Shown here one piece after another: positions 1-12,468 of a stretch of DNA of 64,000 bases (positions are counted from its first letter, which is position 1; every line of letters begins with the position of its first letter). Made by a program: the position numbers and the translations under genes. The notes beneath the pieces were generated by a model that ran no database searches, had not been told where the DNA came from, and saw only the letters and a list, made by a program, of their open reading frames with translations. Location of the stretch: assembly GCA_008828725.1 (NCBI GenBank), contig MEHQ01001439.1, forward strand, positions 86,866 to 150,865. Reading direction: 5' to 3'. The stretch comes from Saccharina japonica (Eukaryota; Sar; Phaeophyceae; Laminariales; Laminariaceae).

Positions 1-147
1 GAGCGTGATGTAGATGGACATCGGCCAGTTGATGGACTTGTTCTTCCAGTGGTACGCTACGGTCTCCACGGTGTCCTTCACGAGCGTGATGGGGTTCAGG
101 GTCAGGGCGCGCCCTTCCAACACGATGTCCGACGAGTCTGACGCCAT
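1..147 (-). CDS. N-terminal exon of a gene cut by the window edge; possibly ELO-type fatty-acid elongase
   Basis: Reading the minus strand from the ATG at 147 gives 49 open codons running off the window start. The peptide begins MASDSSDIVLEGR and ends NKSINWPMSIYITL. A hydrophilic head followed by Trp-Pro and the start of a hydrophobic helix (WPMSIYITL) resembles the entry into the first transmembrane helix of ELO condensing enzymes, which elongate long-chain acyl-CoA in the ER. The diagnostic HXXHH box would lie outside the window, so the family call is inference from a short motif. The ATG is the first in frame, and its context (accatgg) is good for a eukaryotic start. It is transcribed away from the gene starting at 718. 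I am fairly sure it is coding and unsure of the family. Confidence 0.45.
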   Translation of the reverse strand, partial: MASDSSDIVLEGRALTLNPITLVKDTVETVAYHWKNKSINWPMSIYITL

Positions 148-717
148 GGTGGTGGTCCTGTTTTCCTGGCCCGAAATGACGGTGACGCCCGAGCGCAACA
201 CGCGCTACCAAATTATGCTCCCTCCTCCGCGGGCTTACTCTGAAGCACTGCTGCGCGCAAACGCGTCCACCGCGATTGGCACTGCTGTCTTCAGACGCGG
301 TTGTTTTGATGGTCCGATTCGGGAAGTGTGTTCCGTCGTCGTCGAAGTGCTGTGCTGTACCGGGTACGTTGACACCTGCGACGGCCAGGTGATTTTGTGA
401 TTTTTACGTTTTTCGGCACCTCGTCATCGTAATCGCTGCTGACCAATCACAGCATCGCAGCATCGCAGCGGATTCCCCGACCCCCTACACGAAACACGCT
501 TTTCATTTGATATGAAAACCATGCTGGCCGTTGGGTTTATTCAAAAACAGAGAGGTGGGTGCTCGTTGCATCGCGGTATTGAGGCAACTCCTCAAGGTTG
601 CAGGGGTGCTGCACCGACACTAGTTCATACCCTGCACAGCCGGATTCTAGTTGATCTGAAGTAAGGCTTTGACAGAGATCATAGAATAATCGGGGAGGGA
701 AGGAGAACGCAAACAAA
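148..717. promoter_or_regulatory. Divergent intergenic region between the 1-147 gene and the 718 gene
   Basis: These 570 bp separate two outward-facing start codons and must hold both promoters if both genes are real. A CCAAT-like box (gaccaatcac) lies at 441-450, followed by a short tandem agcatcgc repeat. No convincing TATA box was seen on either strand. Confidence 0.4.
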
Positions 718-889
718 ATGGGAACAACCAAAACCATACCGGAGATGAGGGACATCATATGCAACGAGATGAAGGAAATATACGACAGGTCGGAGGGAGA
801 AGACGAAATCCGCGAGGTGCTGCAGCTGGAGCGTTCCATGGAGTCTGAGTGTGATGGGCGGGACAAGGACGCCCGAGTCATTATTCGAG
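718..889 (+). CDS. SPC24: First exon of a coiled-coil protein, tentatively Spc24 exon 1
   Basis: The ATG at 718 (acaaaATGGG) opens 57 codons plus one base, ending at a consensus donor (ATTCGAG|gtaagc). The peptide is a charged helix: MGTTKTIPEMRD at the start, then EIREVLQLERSMESE. Spc24 N-termini are short helical heads leading into a coiled coil, and the human protein has a similar LREILTMEKEV stretch in the same place. The donor is phase 1 and matches the phase-1 acceptor at 15951, where the joined codon becomes Ala. No other suitable first exon was found before 15951, because exon 2 opens with a strong acceptor and no start. The implied 15-kb intron is unusual, so this could instead be the first exon of an unrelated gene. 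Confidence 0.45.
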
Positions 890-1377
890 GTAAGCTTGGC
901 AGGTTCACGAAACGTTCTACAGCAGCAGTCTACCCGTGGTAGTACCCCAGACCAGTACCAATATGTCCGGAACTGTAAGGACGATTTTATCGAAATATTA
1001 ATTCACAAGTGTTCCTTATATTTCCGGACATGAGTCGTACGTATTTTAACCCACCAGACCACCAGACCAGGTCAACTTTCATTTTTTCGCTCACAGCCCA
1101 CAGGCAGCACAGGCAGGACATCTCCTGTGGCTTATCTGGTATATAGGCCTATGGGCGACAAATAAACGGGCGACGAGCTTTGACAACAGCTCATGACCTG
1201 ACCTGCCGTCTGATCCAATTGAGCACGATGCCGCCCGTTTGTTCTAGCACACCGTATCGGATTGCCTTCTACCGTCGTGCTTTCTGGCATGCTTATCAGT
1301 GATTCTCCAGCAGCGGCCGTAACTCGTGGGCTGGGTACATCTTACAAGGTTCCACACAGTTGCTCCCAGTCCTGATG

Positions 1378-2160
1378 AGTACGTACTGCTGTATACGTAC
1401 CGGTATTTCGTACTCCAAGGACCCTCGGAGTACCGAGCACATTTCGTACTCCGAGTACTGAGAGTATTGCAGTACTGGCGGCCTAAATACTGCGAGTATG
1501 TACCGGGATGAGCATTACTGGGCCCAAATACTGCGAGTAATGGGCGTATGATATGAGCTGTACGAGTACAGAGCTCCGAATACAAGCAGTACACGCAGTG
1601 CAAACTATTTCAGTACTCAGAGTAACCCAGAGTACTGAACCCGGAGGTACTGCAAGTACTCGCAGTATATACTCCAGAAATACTGCCAGTCCTCGAAGTA
1701 TTCCAGTTGCCCCTCCCCCGAAAGTAATTTGCCTCAACTCTCCACCCGTGGGATCATCTGTGTGAACGTTTTCTGCTTAAAAGGTGGAGGGAATATCGAA
1801 ACGGTGCACAGATGGTCGAAGTCTACTTCATATTCCCGAGCATATGCGCATACCGAGAGTAGTTTGGTACTGCGCGTACTCGCAACACTCGCAGTACCAA
1901 CGGACAAAATACTGCCAGTACTTGCAGTACCTGCAGTGCATAACCCTAAAATACTTGGAGTACAGGAAGTACAGCCATACCCAGAGTACCGAACCCCAAA
2001 ATACTGCGAGTCCGGAAGTGTCCGCAGTACGGAACCTCGAAATCTGCGAGTACTCGCAGTATCGGCAGTACGTAAGCCCGAAATACTGCGAGTACACGAG
2101 GCAAGTGCAGTGTACCAGGTATCCTCTCGAAAATGCTACCGTGTACTTTGCTCCCAGGTA
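1378..2160. repeat. Palindrome-rich GAGTACT/AAATACTGCGAGTAC minisatellite
   Basis: Irregular repeats of about 30-40 bp are built from short self-complementary blocks such as tactgcgagtac and gtactcgcagtac, joined by ccgaaccccaaata. Two clusters are visible (about 1378-1700 and 1855-2160) with a less repetitive stretch between. The same repeat type recurs inside the mobile element at 10924-12468. The open frames here are periodic low-complexity artefacts. Confidence 0.7.
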
Positions 2161-4400
2161 CTGGGAGGATCTGTGCAAGGTTACCCTTCGGCATGTGGTT
2201 GACTTGAAATCTCTGGGGTGTCGCAAGTTGATAAGGGGGAACACATGCGAGGTTCGCTGCTGTTGTACCGCTGCTGTACTACGCTGGTGATTGTGAAATT
2301 CAGAGGTACAGCAATAGTATATAGTGTGAGTTGGAATCTCCCAGCTCGTTGTGTTCAGGATGGCAAGCCCACATGCACACACGCATTCATACAGAGGCAC
2401 CGTTCGTAAGCTGTCACAAAAACAAATACCTTGCAGTACGGCTACTGCTGTTGTACCATGGTAACCACTTGCCACAACGTCAAAAAGCTTACCCTGTGAT
2501 ACAGGTACACAGCAGCTAGCAGCAGATATCGCAAACAAGAAAAAGACAAAGCTGAGATTGCACCTCTCTCGTTAAGACTGTGTGTCTGGTTCCTACCTGC
2601 TGTAGGTAGGCCCTGACCCATTTGGTGTTTTTTTTTTTTTTCGTGCCCACTTTTTCGGAATGGCACGAGTCCAAACAAGGCAACTATGGCACCAGGGTTT
2701 GGCCATTTTCCCACAATTTTGGCTTAGGTTTTGGTAGTCATAAGCCACCTTTTTGGGGACCGTTCACGTTTGTTTGGTCGGTTTTGCGCAAGAGAGCGAA
2801 CTATGGCACCAGGGTTTGGCCATTTTTCCACAGTGTGACTTCTTCGTTTTTTAGCGTGTGTTTAAACACATAAGCGGGGTGTGTGAACATAAACCAACTG
2901 CTGAAATGCTGAATCGTATGCATATAAGTCAACCGCTTTGATGCTGTTTAAGTATTCAACGAAGTTCCCGATGCCGACTGGACATCTAGCCCGGGCTTTC
3001 AACGAACCCAGCGCCAAACATAGGGGTGGCATAGGCTGCCTATGGCATAATTTCTCTTGTTTTGCCACCCCTTGTGCCCACAATCCTAATGGCACGTGCC
3101 CACTCCAGCTTATGGCTTTGCGTATGGCACATAGAGCCAATTATGTCAATCGCTATGCCCACCAAATGGATCAGGGCCTAATATCGGGTGACACACACGC
3201 ACGCACACACGCAGAAGCACCGTTCGTTGTTGTCACAAAAGGGAAGGGGAAAGCTTGAAGCGCGGCTGTTGTACCGTCGCTGCCTACGTAGCCTTTGAGG
3301 GCTATATTGGTTCTTCAGAAACAACAGCAGAGGTGCAAAAATGAAAGAAAATTAAAAATGACAGTTGGGGTTTGCATGAACTTGCTTGGCTCTGGTTGGG
3401 CGGAAAGCGATCCCGCGAAAAGAGCCAGCTCGCCGCGACTTTGAACTCCCAGAACGAACGCCACGGAGCCTGACCAGGGCCCAAACTTGCGTCTAGTGTA
3501 CACGCGGCCCCCCTGCCTGCCTCATGGCCGAGAGCGCGAGAAAAGACCCGCGGCCGGAAGAGGAAACTTTGCCGAAGCGCAAAAGGAGTAAATTTTGTAC
3601 ATACACATAAAATATGTGTACAAGGTTCCCCTTCGGGATGTGGTGGACTTGGGATCCCGGGGTCTCGCAAGTTGAAACGGGGGAGCGTCACCATCATCAG
3701 GAGTCCCTATTTACTCCGAGTGCTGCTGTGCCTGGTATGCTGCTGTTGTGTGACAGGATGAATTTCGACGACGTGTGCTTGCATGGGTTGAATGGTCACG
3801 TGGAAATGTGATCATAGTTGCATGTATCGCCGGGTGAACACTGCACGAACGCAAGAGAACTGTTGTGGCTGTCACAAAAAGTTAGAGCGTGAAGTACTGG
3901 CTGGTGCTGTTACGCTGCTGCTCTACCGCTGCTGCTGTTGTACTCCTGTGTACGGTGGCTCCGCGGATGCTTTTGAAATCCCGAGGAACTGCTGTGGGTT
4001 TATACCCCCGTCCTACCCCCTGCGCAGCATCCAAATAATTGCACCTCTCTTGATATTATGTGTAGTCCTATTTCCTAGGTCGACAGGAAGCATGGCATAC
4101 ACGCACACGCACAGATGCACCGCCCGTGGCCGTCACCAAAGGAAGAGCTTGATGTACGACTGCTGTTGACCGTGGCTGCCGCCAAGCAGAGAACTTGCGG
4201 GACGATGTGACACAGAGATACTACAGCAGCAGCAGCAGCAGCAGATACAATTTTTTCGTTGTGAGGTTTCCATCGTCCTGCTCGGCTCTGGCTCAGCGGA
4301 AAGCGATCCCGCGGAAAGAACCAGCTCGCCGCGACTTTAAACGCCAAGACCGCGACCCCGGATCTGAGTTACGACTACTATTAATAGTAGAGAGGTGGAG
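2160..4400 (+). repeat. Block of diverged direct repeats
   Basis: Several blocks recur at intervals. A cttcgg-rich block containing tcgcaagttga is at about 2165-2240 and 3620-3690, and recurs at 62930-62995. A cacacgcac...gcaccg block is at about 2370-2420, 3185-3260 and 4095-4150. A ggcaccagggtttggcc block is at about 2690 and 2808. An agcgatcccgcg/cagctcgccgcgac block is at about 3400 and 4290. Spacing and order suggest a degraded tandem array or an old element with internal duplications. No intact protein is encoded. Confidence 0.5.
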
Positions 4401-6137
4401 AAAAGAGGGTGAAGGCAGTAATTTTTTTTTTTTTAATGGATGCAGTAGGGGAGCTCAACAAAAATATAAAACGACCTACTCTCCTTCCAAAGGCCAAAAT
4501 GAAAAACAAACTAGTGCAGTGTAATTTCTGGACGAAAGTACGAAAAACAATGTTTTTTTTTATATATATTTGCATGTTAATTGGTTTTAGCGTACCCCCC
4601 TGTGTGGGTGTCGCAAGCGGGTAGTGGAGTGTCGGGAAACTTATTTTTGGCCGCACGCCCATGGTCTTACCTGGAGCCCCATAGTACAGGCCAATCAGCG
4701 ACCTATTTTTTTTTCTTTAGCCAATGAAAATTACACAAAAAAAAGCCTTTTGAGGGTGTTCCCATAGTACAGCCCATAGTACCGGCGGATATTGGCCAAT
4801 CACGAGTAATACGGGGAGACAGGTGCGGCGGAACCCCTTTATCCCGTCCGTGTCCGAGTGCTGTTTGCGCACATCGCTACGACAAAACAGCAATGTGGTC
4901 AAAATCAGAGGAGATCCCTTGCAGCTGTAGTGTCGTAGCACGGCCAAAGGGGTGCAGCAACCGTCGAGCTCTTGTAGACCCGGGCCTGCAACAAGATGTA
5001 TGGAAAATGGAAGCTTGCAGCAGCACCAAGAAAGCCAAAGGAGGGCTGGACAACAAGCTACTACTACTGCCGAGGCATCGTCTCGTCTCATCTGAGATGA
5101 CGATGGTATGGAGATAGCCCTTGGACATCGCAGCATGAGGGCCTACAGCAGGCGGAACTGCGTCGCAGTGTGGGAGACTGTCCTCGTTGAGCACACCCAG
5201 CTTCCCTCCTTGATCGCCACGACGGAGGAGACACGCCTTTGCTCCAGGTGCGTACTACTGCTGTGGTGTTTCACAGCAGCAGTAACGCGATTATCACTAT
5301 GTCCGGTAATATAAGTGGCGTTTAATATTTATATTAATATATATAAGGAACCTTACATTTACGGACAGAGTGGTATCAGCTACTCGTAAATAGCTGGTAC
5401 CTGGTACGTAAACGACACGGCGGCACGCACTCGTACCGCTTACCTCTTGGTCTGCTACTATTAACCTTGCGCAGGACACACACCTATTGCCTGCACTGTA
5501 CAGGCCTGGCGCGTGTTTCTGTACTCGTACCTGGTACTACAGCAGTAGCTGTCTGTTATTGATAGATACATTTCACAGCTGCTGTACAATACCGACTTGT
5601 ATATATGCCGTGTGCTGCTACTGCTGTACGAGTACATACAGTGTAACCCTACGAGGCACCTCGTATCGTTCATGCGCCCGTGCGTACTGCTGCGGTGCAC
5701 TCGTACCGGTATTGAACTTACGCAGCAGTCTAGCCATCACGTATCATTGTTATTGGATACCGCTCAGGCTATCATCACCCCCGTGCCTAATACTACGTAC
5801 AGGAGCAGTTTGTCGGTACCGTTTCTTGTTGTTGAGTTTCAGGTACTGCCTGTACAGCAGTATTATTAGTTTAATAAATGAACGGTCGACTGCTGTTTAA
5901 AACCATGTTCAGAGTGATGCGGAGGGGTGGTGGTACTGGCGGTATTACTGCTGGCACTGACGATGTAACACCTCCTGGCCGCTCCCCTCTTTGCAATCAC
6001 GTCTGTCTTTTACTCTATTTGTAGTGCTGACACCAGGGAGAGTAGCTACACGTGGTGGTGGGTAAAAAGTGTAAACGGCCTGAGCTTGCCGTGAGGGTAT
6101 GTTGCTGAGGGCGAGGGGGGGGGAGCAAGCACGCACG
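4400..6137. other. Non-coding stretch, no gene seen
   Basis: An A/T-rich block at about 4430-4610 resembles 48395-48540 (both have aatgaaaaacaaac and ttggtttta). After 5280 the sequence is dense in TACCTGGTA, TACAGCAGTA and TACGAGTA motifs. Nothing supports a protein or RNA gene. Confidence 0.5.
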
Positions 6138-7157
6138 ATGGGTATTATCACGAATGGAGGAGGCGAGCAAGAGCTTATCGGTGTGGGCGCGAACGCCGGT
6201 GTTCTCATCATACAAGCTAGGGAGGCAATACAGATTCAGGTGAGCAACACTGGCATTACGTACGTCGCCGCTTTTGGATACGTTAAATCAAGCTCTGACG
6301 TTAAATTAACAGTTAGATTTTACCCCACCTCGCCCTATATATGTCCATGGCATCTGGCGCTGCGCCCCGCCTCTTTGAGCCGTAAGGCTACCACTGTCCC
6401 TTCTCCTGCAGGATTACAGCAGTAGGGTACAGTAGGTTGCGCCTTTTGTGCTTCAGCAGTCCCAGCGATATAGGCGAGGTCTCTGCTCCAATGATTGGCG
6501 TGTCATTTTTTCATGACTCCTCTTCCCCTCTCCACTGCCGTCGCAATAAGTGTGCATGCGCCTACTGTAGATGTTCCCATTCGATGCGGTATCCCACTTT
6601 GTCGCGGCGCTTGCTGCAGTTTGTATACGTTTTGAATGGCAAAGAACTGTGTTTTCAAAATTCCGTGCAGGAAACGTCGCGGCGGTGGGGGTGGGCCTCC
6701 GCCAGAAAACTACGCGGCAGTGAAGTAGGCCCTGCAGTACGGCGGGCGCCAAGATGATGTAGATATTTAATTGGAGCGGTACTGGTATCGCTTTATTCAC
6801 ACGTGCGGGGGATTAGCTACACCGATGCACTATGTGAAGTTCACGTAGCATGTGAGATTCAATCCTTTTTTATTTTGATGGGGGTCGTGTCGCCGAGAAA
6901 CTCTACAGCCGCAACGCGCGATGGATTTTGGCTTGTTTTCACTTCAAGTGAGCTCTCATTCTTCTGCGCAACGCCTGATATAATCACTACTAATGCGTGT
7001 TCCTCATGTTTGTCGCCACCTTTTGCAGGACCATTCCGCTATTATGTTGTTTGCCGTATACGGTGGGTTCATCTGCAAGAAGACCCAGCGAACGTTGCGG
7101 AGGGAGAAAAGCCGAAAAGGGTACGGAGCTATGACCACATTAATTTTGGTTGACTAA
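6138..7157 (+). CDS. Weak candidate two-exon small protein
   Basis: A possible first exon runs 6138-6239 from ATG (MGIITNGGGEQELIGVG...) to a donor (ATTCAG|gtgagc), 34 codons, phase 0. A possible last exon begins after a good acceptor (cttttgcag) at 7029 and runs to TAA at 7155-7157. It encodes 42 residues with a short hydrophobic stretch (IMLFAVYGGFIC) followed by a strongly basic one (KKTQRTLRREKSRK). Phases agree and the intron is 789 bp. A third open piece at 6640-6729, with Gly/Pro-rich residues ending ENYAAVK, could be an alternative exon. I do not recognise the product. Compact size and lack of homology recall keep confidence low. Confidence 0.28.
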
Positions 7158-10100
7158 TTTCAGGTAAGAAGGGTTCTGCGACTGGTGTTCTGTTTTATCA
7201 GCATGCGTGCGGTACCAATGTTGTAGGAGGGTATACATACATGTATCTTCTCGGCGTTTAGGTAAAAAGTACCAGTATGGCAGGTCATTATTAACCGCAG
7301 TCTTGACGTTACTGTTGAGACCGGGAGGGGAGGGCACACGGGGCCATACAGGTATAAGCTGGTCGGGTGCTGAACAAGGTACCGGGGTTTCTGTTGATAC
7401 GTAATGTCGCTGGCTTACTGGGGGTCTGCAGTTCGGCATTGAAGCTCAAACACCCTTTCTGATTTGATATATACCAGGTATAGGTTTTCGTCGATCTAGC
7501 CAAATTACGGGTTTGTGCTGTTATGTAACGCAAAAGTGTTCGAACTGGATTCCCGCGATCGCCTGCTGTGACATCGGGGATAGAAGCGGAATTATCCGTA
7601 GCAACCTCCGAAATGGGGGGGGAAGGTCGAGGAACGATTGTTTGTTAAAGCAATTGTTTTTCGCTGTCCCGGGCGTAGGGGGTTTGGTGCATGCCCCTTG
7701 AATAGAGCTGTTCCGCTTCAGAGTTTTTGGAGTCGGTTGCCACCCTACTAATATTAAACGCGCCGGCCACGCTCCAAGTCCAGTATCGTGTTCATGATAC
7801 TCATCGGTATGTAGGAAGCGCTGTACCCTTTTTTAGTATATGGCTGCGTATCACTGCGATAGTGCGACGTCGTCGCGGATTTCGAAGCGAGAGGGAACGA
7901 CGATGTCCCCATTTTGAGGAACAAGGTCGGTCACCTTGAGGCGTACAGATAAAACAGCGAGTAAAACCCATTCCGTCTTTAATTTTTGTGTTTCCGTTTT
8001 GGGTGCTTGAACGAGGACCAGTACGGTTCCGTTATTTGCCCTACCTGGTACTCCTTTGGGCTAACATCCCACGTCCTACCCACACCCTACCCCCCACGGA
8101 CGGTGACGCAGGTACCATGGCTTTGCCAGCACCAGGGAAACGCTCAGGCCTGTTCGAGCGAAATATGTGCCCATCAGGACCAACTGCGCGTTCCCGTGGG
8201 TAGTTCAGGCCCTGCAGGTGCCACGCATGGCAGATGCTTTGCTTGTTGAATCGACGACGACCGTCAGATTCGGCAAATAGTACGCAGACCGTTAAGGTAC
8301 TCGAGATCAGGGAGCGCCACAGGGTGGCTGTGTAGTGATCAATACCATCGAGGTTTTCGCGCGTTTGTCAAGCATGTCAAATCAACTGGACATTAGATGA
8401 CAGTGGGTGGATAGAAAAATCACCAAAACTTGATTTGGCATCGCGACGAAGGAAGGCGTAGTATCTGTTTTGGGTTCTAGACAAGCGTTGCCGCGACTTC
8501 AAGCACCCGAAGGAGAAGAACGTCATCGGGAATTTCAGTGGGGGTTGCGGGTTGCATGCGCCAGAGACGAAATCAATCAGGCGGGCTGGTATTCTGGCCC
8601 GTCGAGCAAGCGATGGTGGTGCGTGTTGAGTGCATGCACTCTGGAGAGTACTGTTCAGATCAAACCGTACCTGGTATGATGTACGACGCGTGCAGCGTCT
8701 GAACCGACTCATCCACTTTCAAGGGTACACACCGTCATGACTTCTGAGCGACGCTATTGCTCCGCCCAGAATGCGTATTTCTTGTGTTGAGCATTCTGCC
8801 AATCAAGGTTTCCACGTGTCTGGGTTGTTTCGCGAAACTTATAGGCATGCTGTTCTTGCCAACTAGATCCGACATTTACGGCCAGTGCGCTTCAGCTATA
8901 AGGGAATAACTTAAATAGTGTGTATGTTTCTGGGGGCTGTAGGAGCAGTAGGCGACGAAGACTGCTTTCGCGCATCGCCGCCAACGAGAATGGACGGGCG
9001 CTATTGTCGAGAGGCGAAGCACGAATAATGTCAATACCATGGAGACTGCGTTTGTTCGAGAAATCGCTCTTTTTTATTTAGACCAGGCACAAGAGAAGAT
9101 ACGATGGGCACGTCTGTGAATATATACGATGATGCTCTCCATCATGCACGTTCTTCCACGTACGCGTACCCGTTTCTATTAGCGTGGTTCACTTGGTGAT
9201 GCTCTTGAAGCAGTTATTGCTCAACTGCATCGGTCGCTGCAGACACACGCTGTCTGACATTGAAAAGTTGGATAAGTAGATTCTCTATATTATAGGCAGG
9301 TGCAAAAACGAATAAGAGAGTCCACAGCATCTGTTGTTTAAGTACAAATTGACTGAAATGCTGTATTGAAGGCACGCATTAGTAGAAAGGAATTATGAGG
9401 TAAGACTGCCTGATGCATGCAGTACTCGTAGCTCGTCCGCGTTCGCAGGGAAAAAACAAAACAAAAATGACAAACAAAAATGAAATCCCCATGGGCAAAC
9501 CACCAAAACCACAGCAGTACTACAGCAAACGCGACCAATTCGAGTCCACTTACAACGAAAAACGTCCGACGCGTTAGCCCAAGCTCGTGCGCTTCTGTAG
9601 TTGCCGGTTTGGTGCAAATCGGTCACAGCTCTCGTAATCGGTGGTGCAAAAACACGGTGGTTTCGGACAAAAACAGACACGTTACGAAATCGTATATATT
9701 ACGAGAATGGTAACAAACCATGGAAGCCTGTCTATAGGAAAGAAAAAGCCTCGGTCGCTTCGCTCCCTCATTTTTGGCGCTCCGCGCCAATTTAATTTAA
9801 TTGCCGGCTCCAGGTAAGACCATGGGCGTGCGGCCTTATTTTTTTCGTGTACCCCTGTATAGATGCAACCATGCTCAGCAAGAGTCCCAGTCTTGCAAAC
9901 CCGCCAAAATATGCATACTCGTAGCTACTACGGACGTATGGATGTTATACTCGCTTTGTGAAGCAGATCACGGAACCTGGACGCCTTGTTGTCCCCTGTC
10001 CAGCAAAAAAAAAAAAAACTCCTCTGAACACCTCCCCACACTGCTGTTAACTTGACGGCTTGGAAGCCCTTTGCTTGATGTCTGCTCGTGTGTATGTACG

Positions 10101-10174
10101 CGCAACCCACGGCTATCTTTGGAAGGCATTCCTTCGGCACTGTTGTTGCTATCACAGTTACCAGTTATCAATGA
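7158..10174. other. Non-coding stretch, no gene seen
   Basis: No open frame here has both convincing splice sites and protein-like composition. The GC-richer part at 8380-8720 has overlapping frames on both strands without coding bias. TACCWGGTA motifs occur near 7472, 8042 and 8668. Confidence 0.45.
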
Positions 10175-10285
10175 TAAAACGGGGGGGCATAGTAAAGAGG
10201 ACCTACGGAAATCACAAAAACCTACATATTTACCTATTTTTAGTAACAATATTTGGTCCTATTTTCTAAGGTCCCCCGTAATAAT
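10175..10285. mobile_element. Short foldback element, TATTACGGGGG family (copy 1)
   Basis: The left end reads aacgggggggcatagtaaa and the right end gtcccccgtaata, which are inverted. The interior (gtaacaatatttggtccta) is shared with copies at 15518-15870 and 63519-63977. It has no coding capacity, so it is a MITE-like element. Confidence 0.6.
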
Positions 10286-10923
10286 ATTGATCACACGCCA
10301 CACAAACGCACGTGTACTATGGCCCACTACAGGACGTTTGCATTCATCTGATTGGCCAATTATTTCGGTAGGTACAATGTAATATGATGTGCGGATTACC
10401 AGTTGATGTTTCGATGGACATATTAATATCATATGGCGTTGTCTTGACCACCCATACTGCAGTTGACGCAACCATGTTCAGCAGTGGCCCTGGCCTTGCA
10501 AATCCGCCAAGCTAAGATGTACAAATATACCATAAAAGTCCTCCGGGTTGTATATAGGATATGGCGATATGCGTCTTCGTCCACATTATCGGTCGATCCG
10601 ACACCTAATTTCGCCGCATGCTGAGTGATGGCATGCATGATTGATGATTGATGCATCGGGGCCGCCCGATTTCTATTTCTAACCGATAAAAATCATACGT
10701 ATCATATGATATACTGCAGTACATACCTGGTATCGTCTCGTGTGGGATCTTGTAACCTATGGCTGACCCTCCAAAAAAGGATGAGGCTAATAACCCTACG
10801 ACCCTAACCTTTTTTCGAAGAGTCATAGCCCATAGCTTGTAACCCGTACGATTACCTGTGGTATAAATATACTGGTACGTAGATACCTGGTACTATGTAT
10901 ATAAGTTATATTATAATGCATGC

Positions 10924-12468
10924 TACAGTGGGGGTCCCTCAATAAGGCGGTGGTGTGCCAGAGCACTATGACCGCCTTATTGAGGGCAGCCGCCTTACTC
11001 GTGAATAGGGCGGTTACAGCCTTATTGAGGGTGTGGGATTCCCTCAGCAAGGCGGTTACCGCCTTACTGAGGGAAATACCTTGTTTTAGAGTGTGTACCT
11101 GACATTATACCTGATCATATTTATTAGCCTAACAGAGAGCTACACGACGAAGGAATGGCGACGAACAGGGACGGAAATGTGCTCCATCGTGGGTAACGAG
11201 CGCAGATGCATACCTGGCATGATTGAAGACCTGTTGGAAATAATATATTATTAGCAGACTCGACAGAATATTTGTTTCAACGTGATTGAAAACAACTGAC
11301 TCTGCTGCCTGCTGCTGCAGTACAGTATTGGAATTACTCTTAGCACCGCCTACTGCCTACACCTTTCTGCTCTAGGTGCACCAATCCAGAACAGCGCAGT
11401 ATTACACAGATGCTCCGAGTATACGCGATACTCCGAGTATACTCTACTCGGAGTATCGAGTATTTTTCGTACTGAGAGTACTGAGAGTATTAGGGTACTG
11501 ATGGCCTAAATACTCGGAGTACTTGGAGTATGAGCAGTACTGAAGGCCCACAAATACTCCGAGTACTGGGAGTATGAGCAGTACTTATCCTGGAGTACAA
11601 GCATCTACAATACAAGGAGTACTCCGAGTATCGAGAGTAGTGAACACCGAAATACCGTGAGTACACAAAGTACCTGAAGTATTTTTTCTCGAAAATACTA
11701 TAATCATACTTCCAGGTAATGGGAGCATCTGTGGGTTTTGAAATGCCATAAACGCCAGTCACTAGCTCCCAGAATCTGGGAGGAATGATGGCCGAGTCTT
11801 TAAAATGATGCAAAGATAATCCTAATATACTTCACTCCGAGTATACTCCGAGTATAGAGTATATTTCGTACTGCAAGTACTGAGAGTATTAGAGTACTGG
11901 CGGTCTGAATACTCCGAGTACTTGGAGTATGAGCAGTACTGAAGCCCCAAATACTGCGAGTACAAGGAGTACCCGCAGTATCGGACCCCGAAATACTCCG
12001 AATATGGCAGTATCTGCAGTACCGGATCTCGAAATACTCGAAGTACGAGCAGTATTCCGAAGTACATAGAGCCCAAATACTGCGAGTACACGAAGTACCG
12101 GAAGTATTTTATCTCCAATACTCCTTACTTTACTCCAAGGTACTCGGACCATCTGTGCAGTATTACTGTCACAAGATCAGGAACACCACACCGGAACCAT
12201 GAAGCCCAACTCTGCTGCGCTAGAGTTAGGCTGGTAGGTACTGGTGTGTCCTGGTGCGCTGGTATGTACTCTGGTGCGTCTGTAGTCTGTACAGATGTGG
12301 AGGCCTAGGCCGCCCTCAGTAAGGCGGTAGACCGCCCTGTTGAGGGACCATCCCGCAATAAGGCGGTCACCGCCTTACTGCGGGTTCGAGTCGTGCCAAG
12401 CGGTTTTGACCGCCTTATGTGGGGATACCGCCTTACTCAGACCGCCTTATTGAGGGACCCCCACTGTA
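10924..12468. mobile_element. Non-autonomous Tc1/mariner-like element, 1.5 kb, perfect 28-bp TIRs
   Basis: Positions 10924-10951 and 12441-12468 are exact inverted repeats beginning TACAGTGGGGGTCCCTC. An outer TA followed by CAGT is the classic start of Tc1/mariner elements, with TA as the duplicated target. Extra copies of the subterminal motif ccctcaataaggcggt and its variants lie in both orientations at 10950-11080 and 12310-12445, like transposase-binding repeats. The interior carries no transposase. Much of it is the GAGTACT minisatellite, so it must have moved in trans, if recently mobile. Confidence 0.72.
11410..12150. repeat. GAGTACTCC minisatellite inside the Tc1/mariner-like element
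   Basis: Two clusters (about 11410-11700 and 11820-12150) repeat tactccgagtact, ccgaaatactgcgagtac and related palindromic blocks. They match the family at 1378-2160. Low-complexity frames across them are not genes. Confidence 0.7.

Noticed and set aside
1244-2538. Several 80-240-codon frames on both strands
   Set aside because: They follow the GAGTACT minisatellite periodicity and show no protein-like composition.
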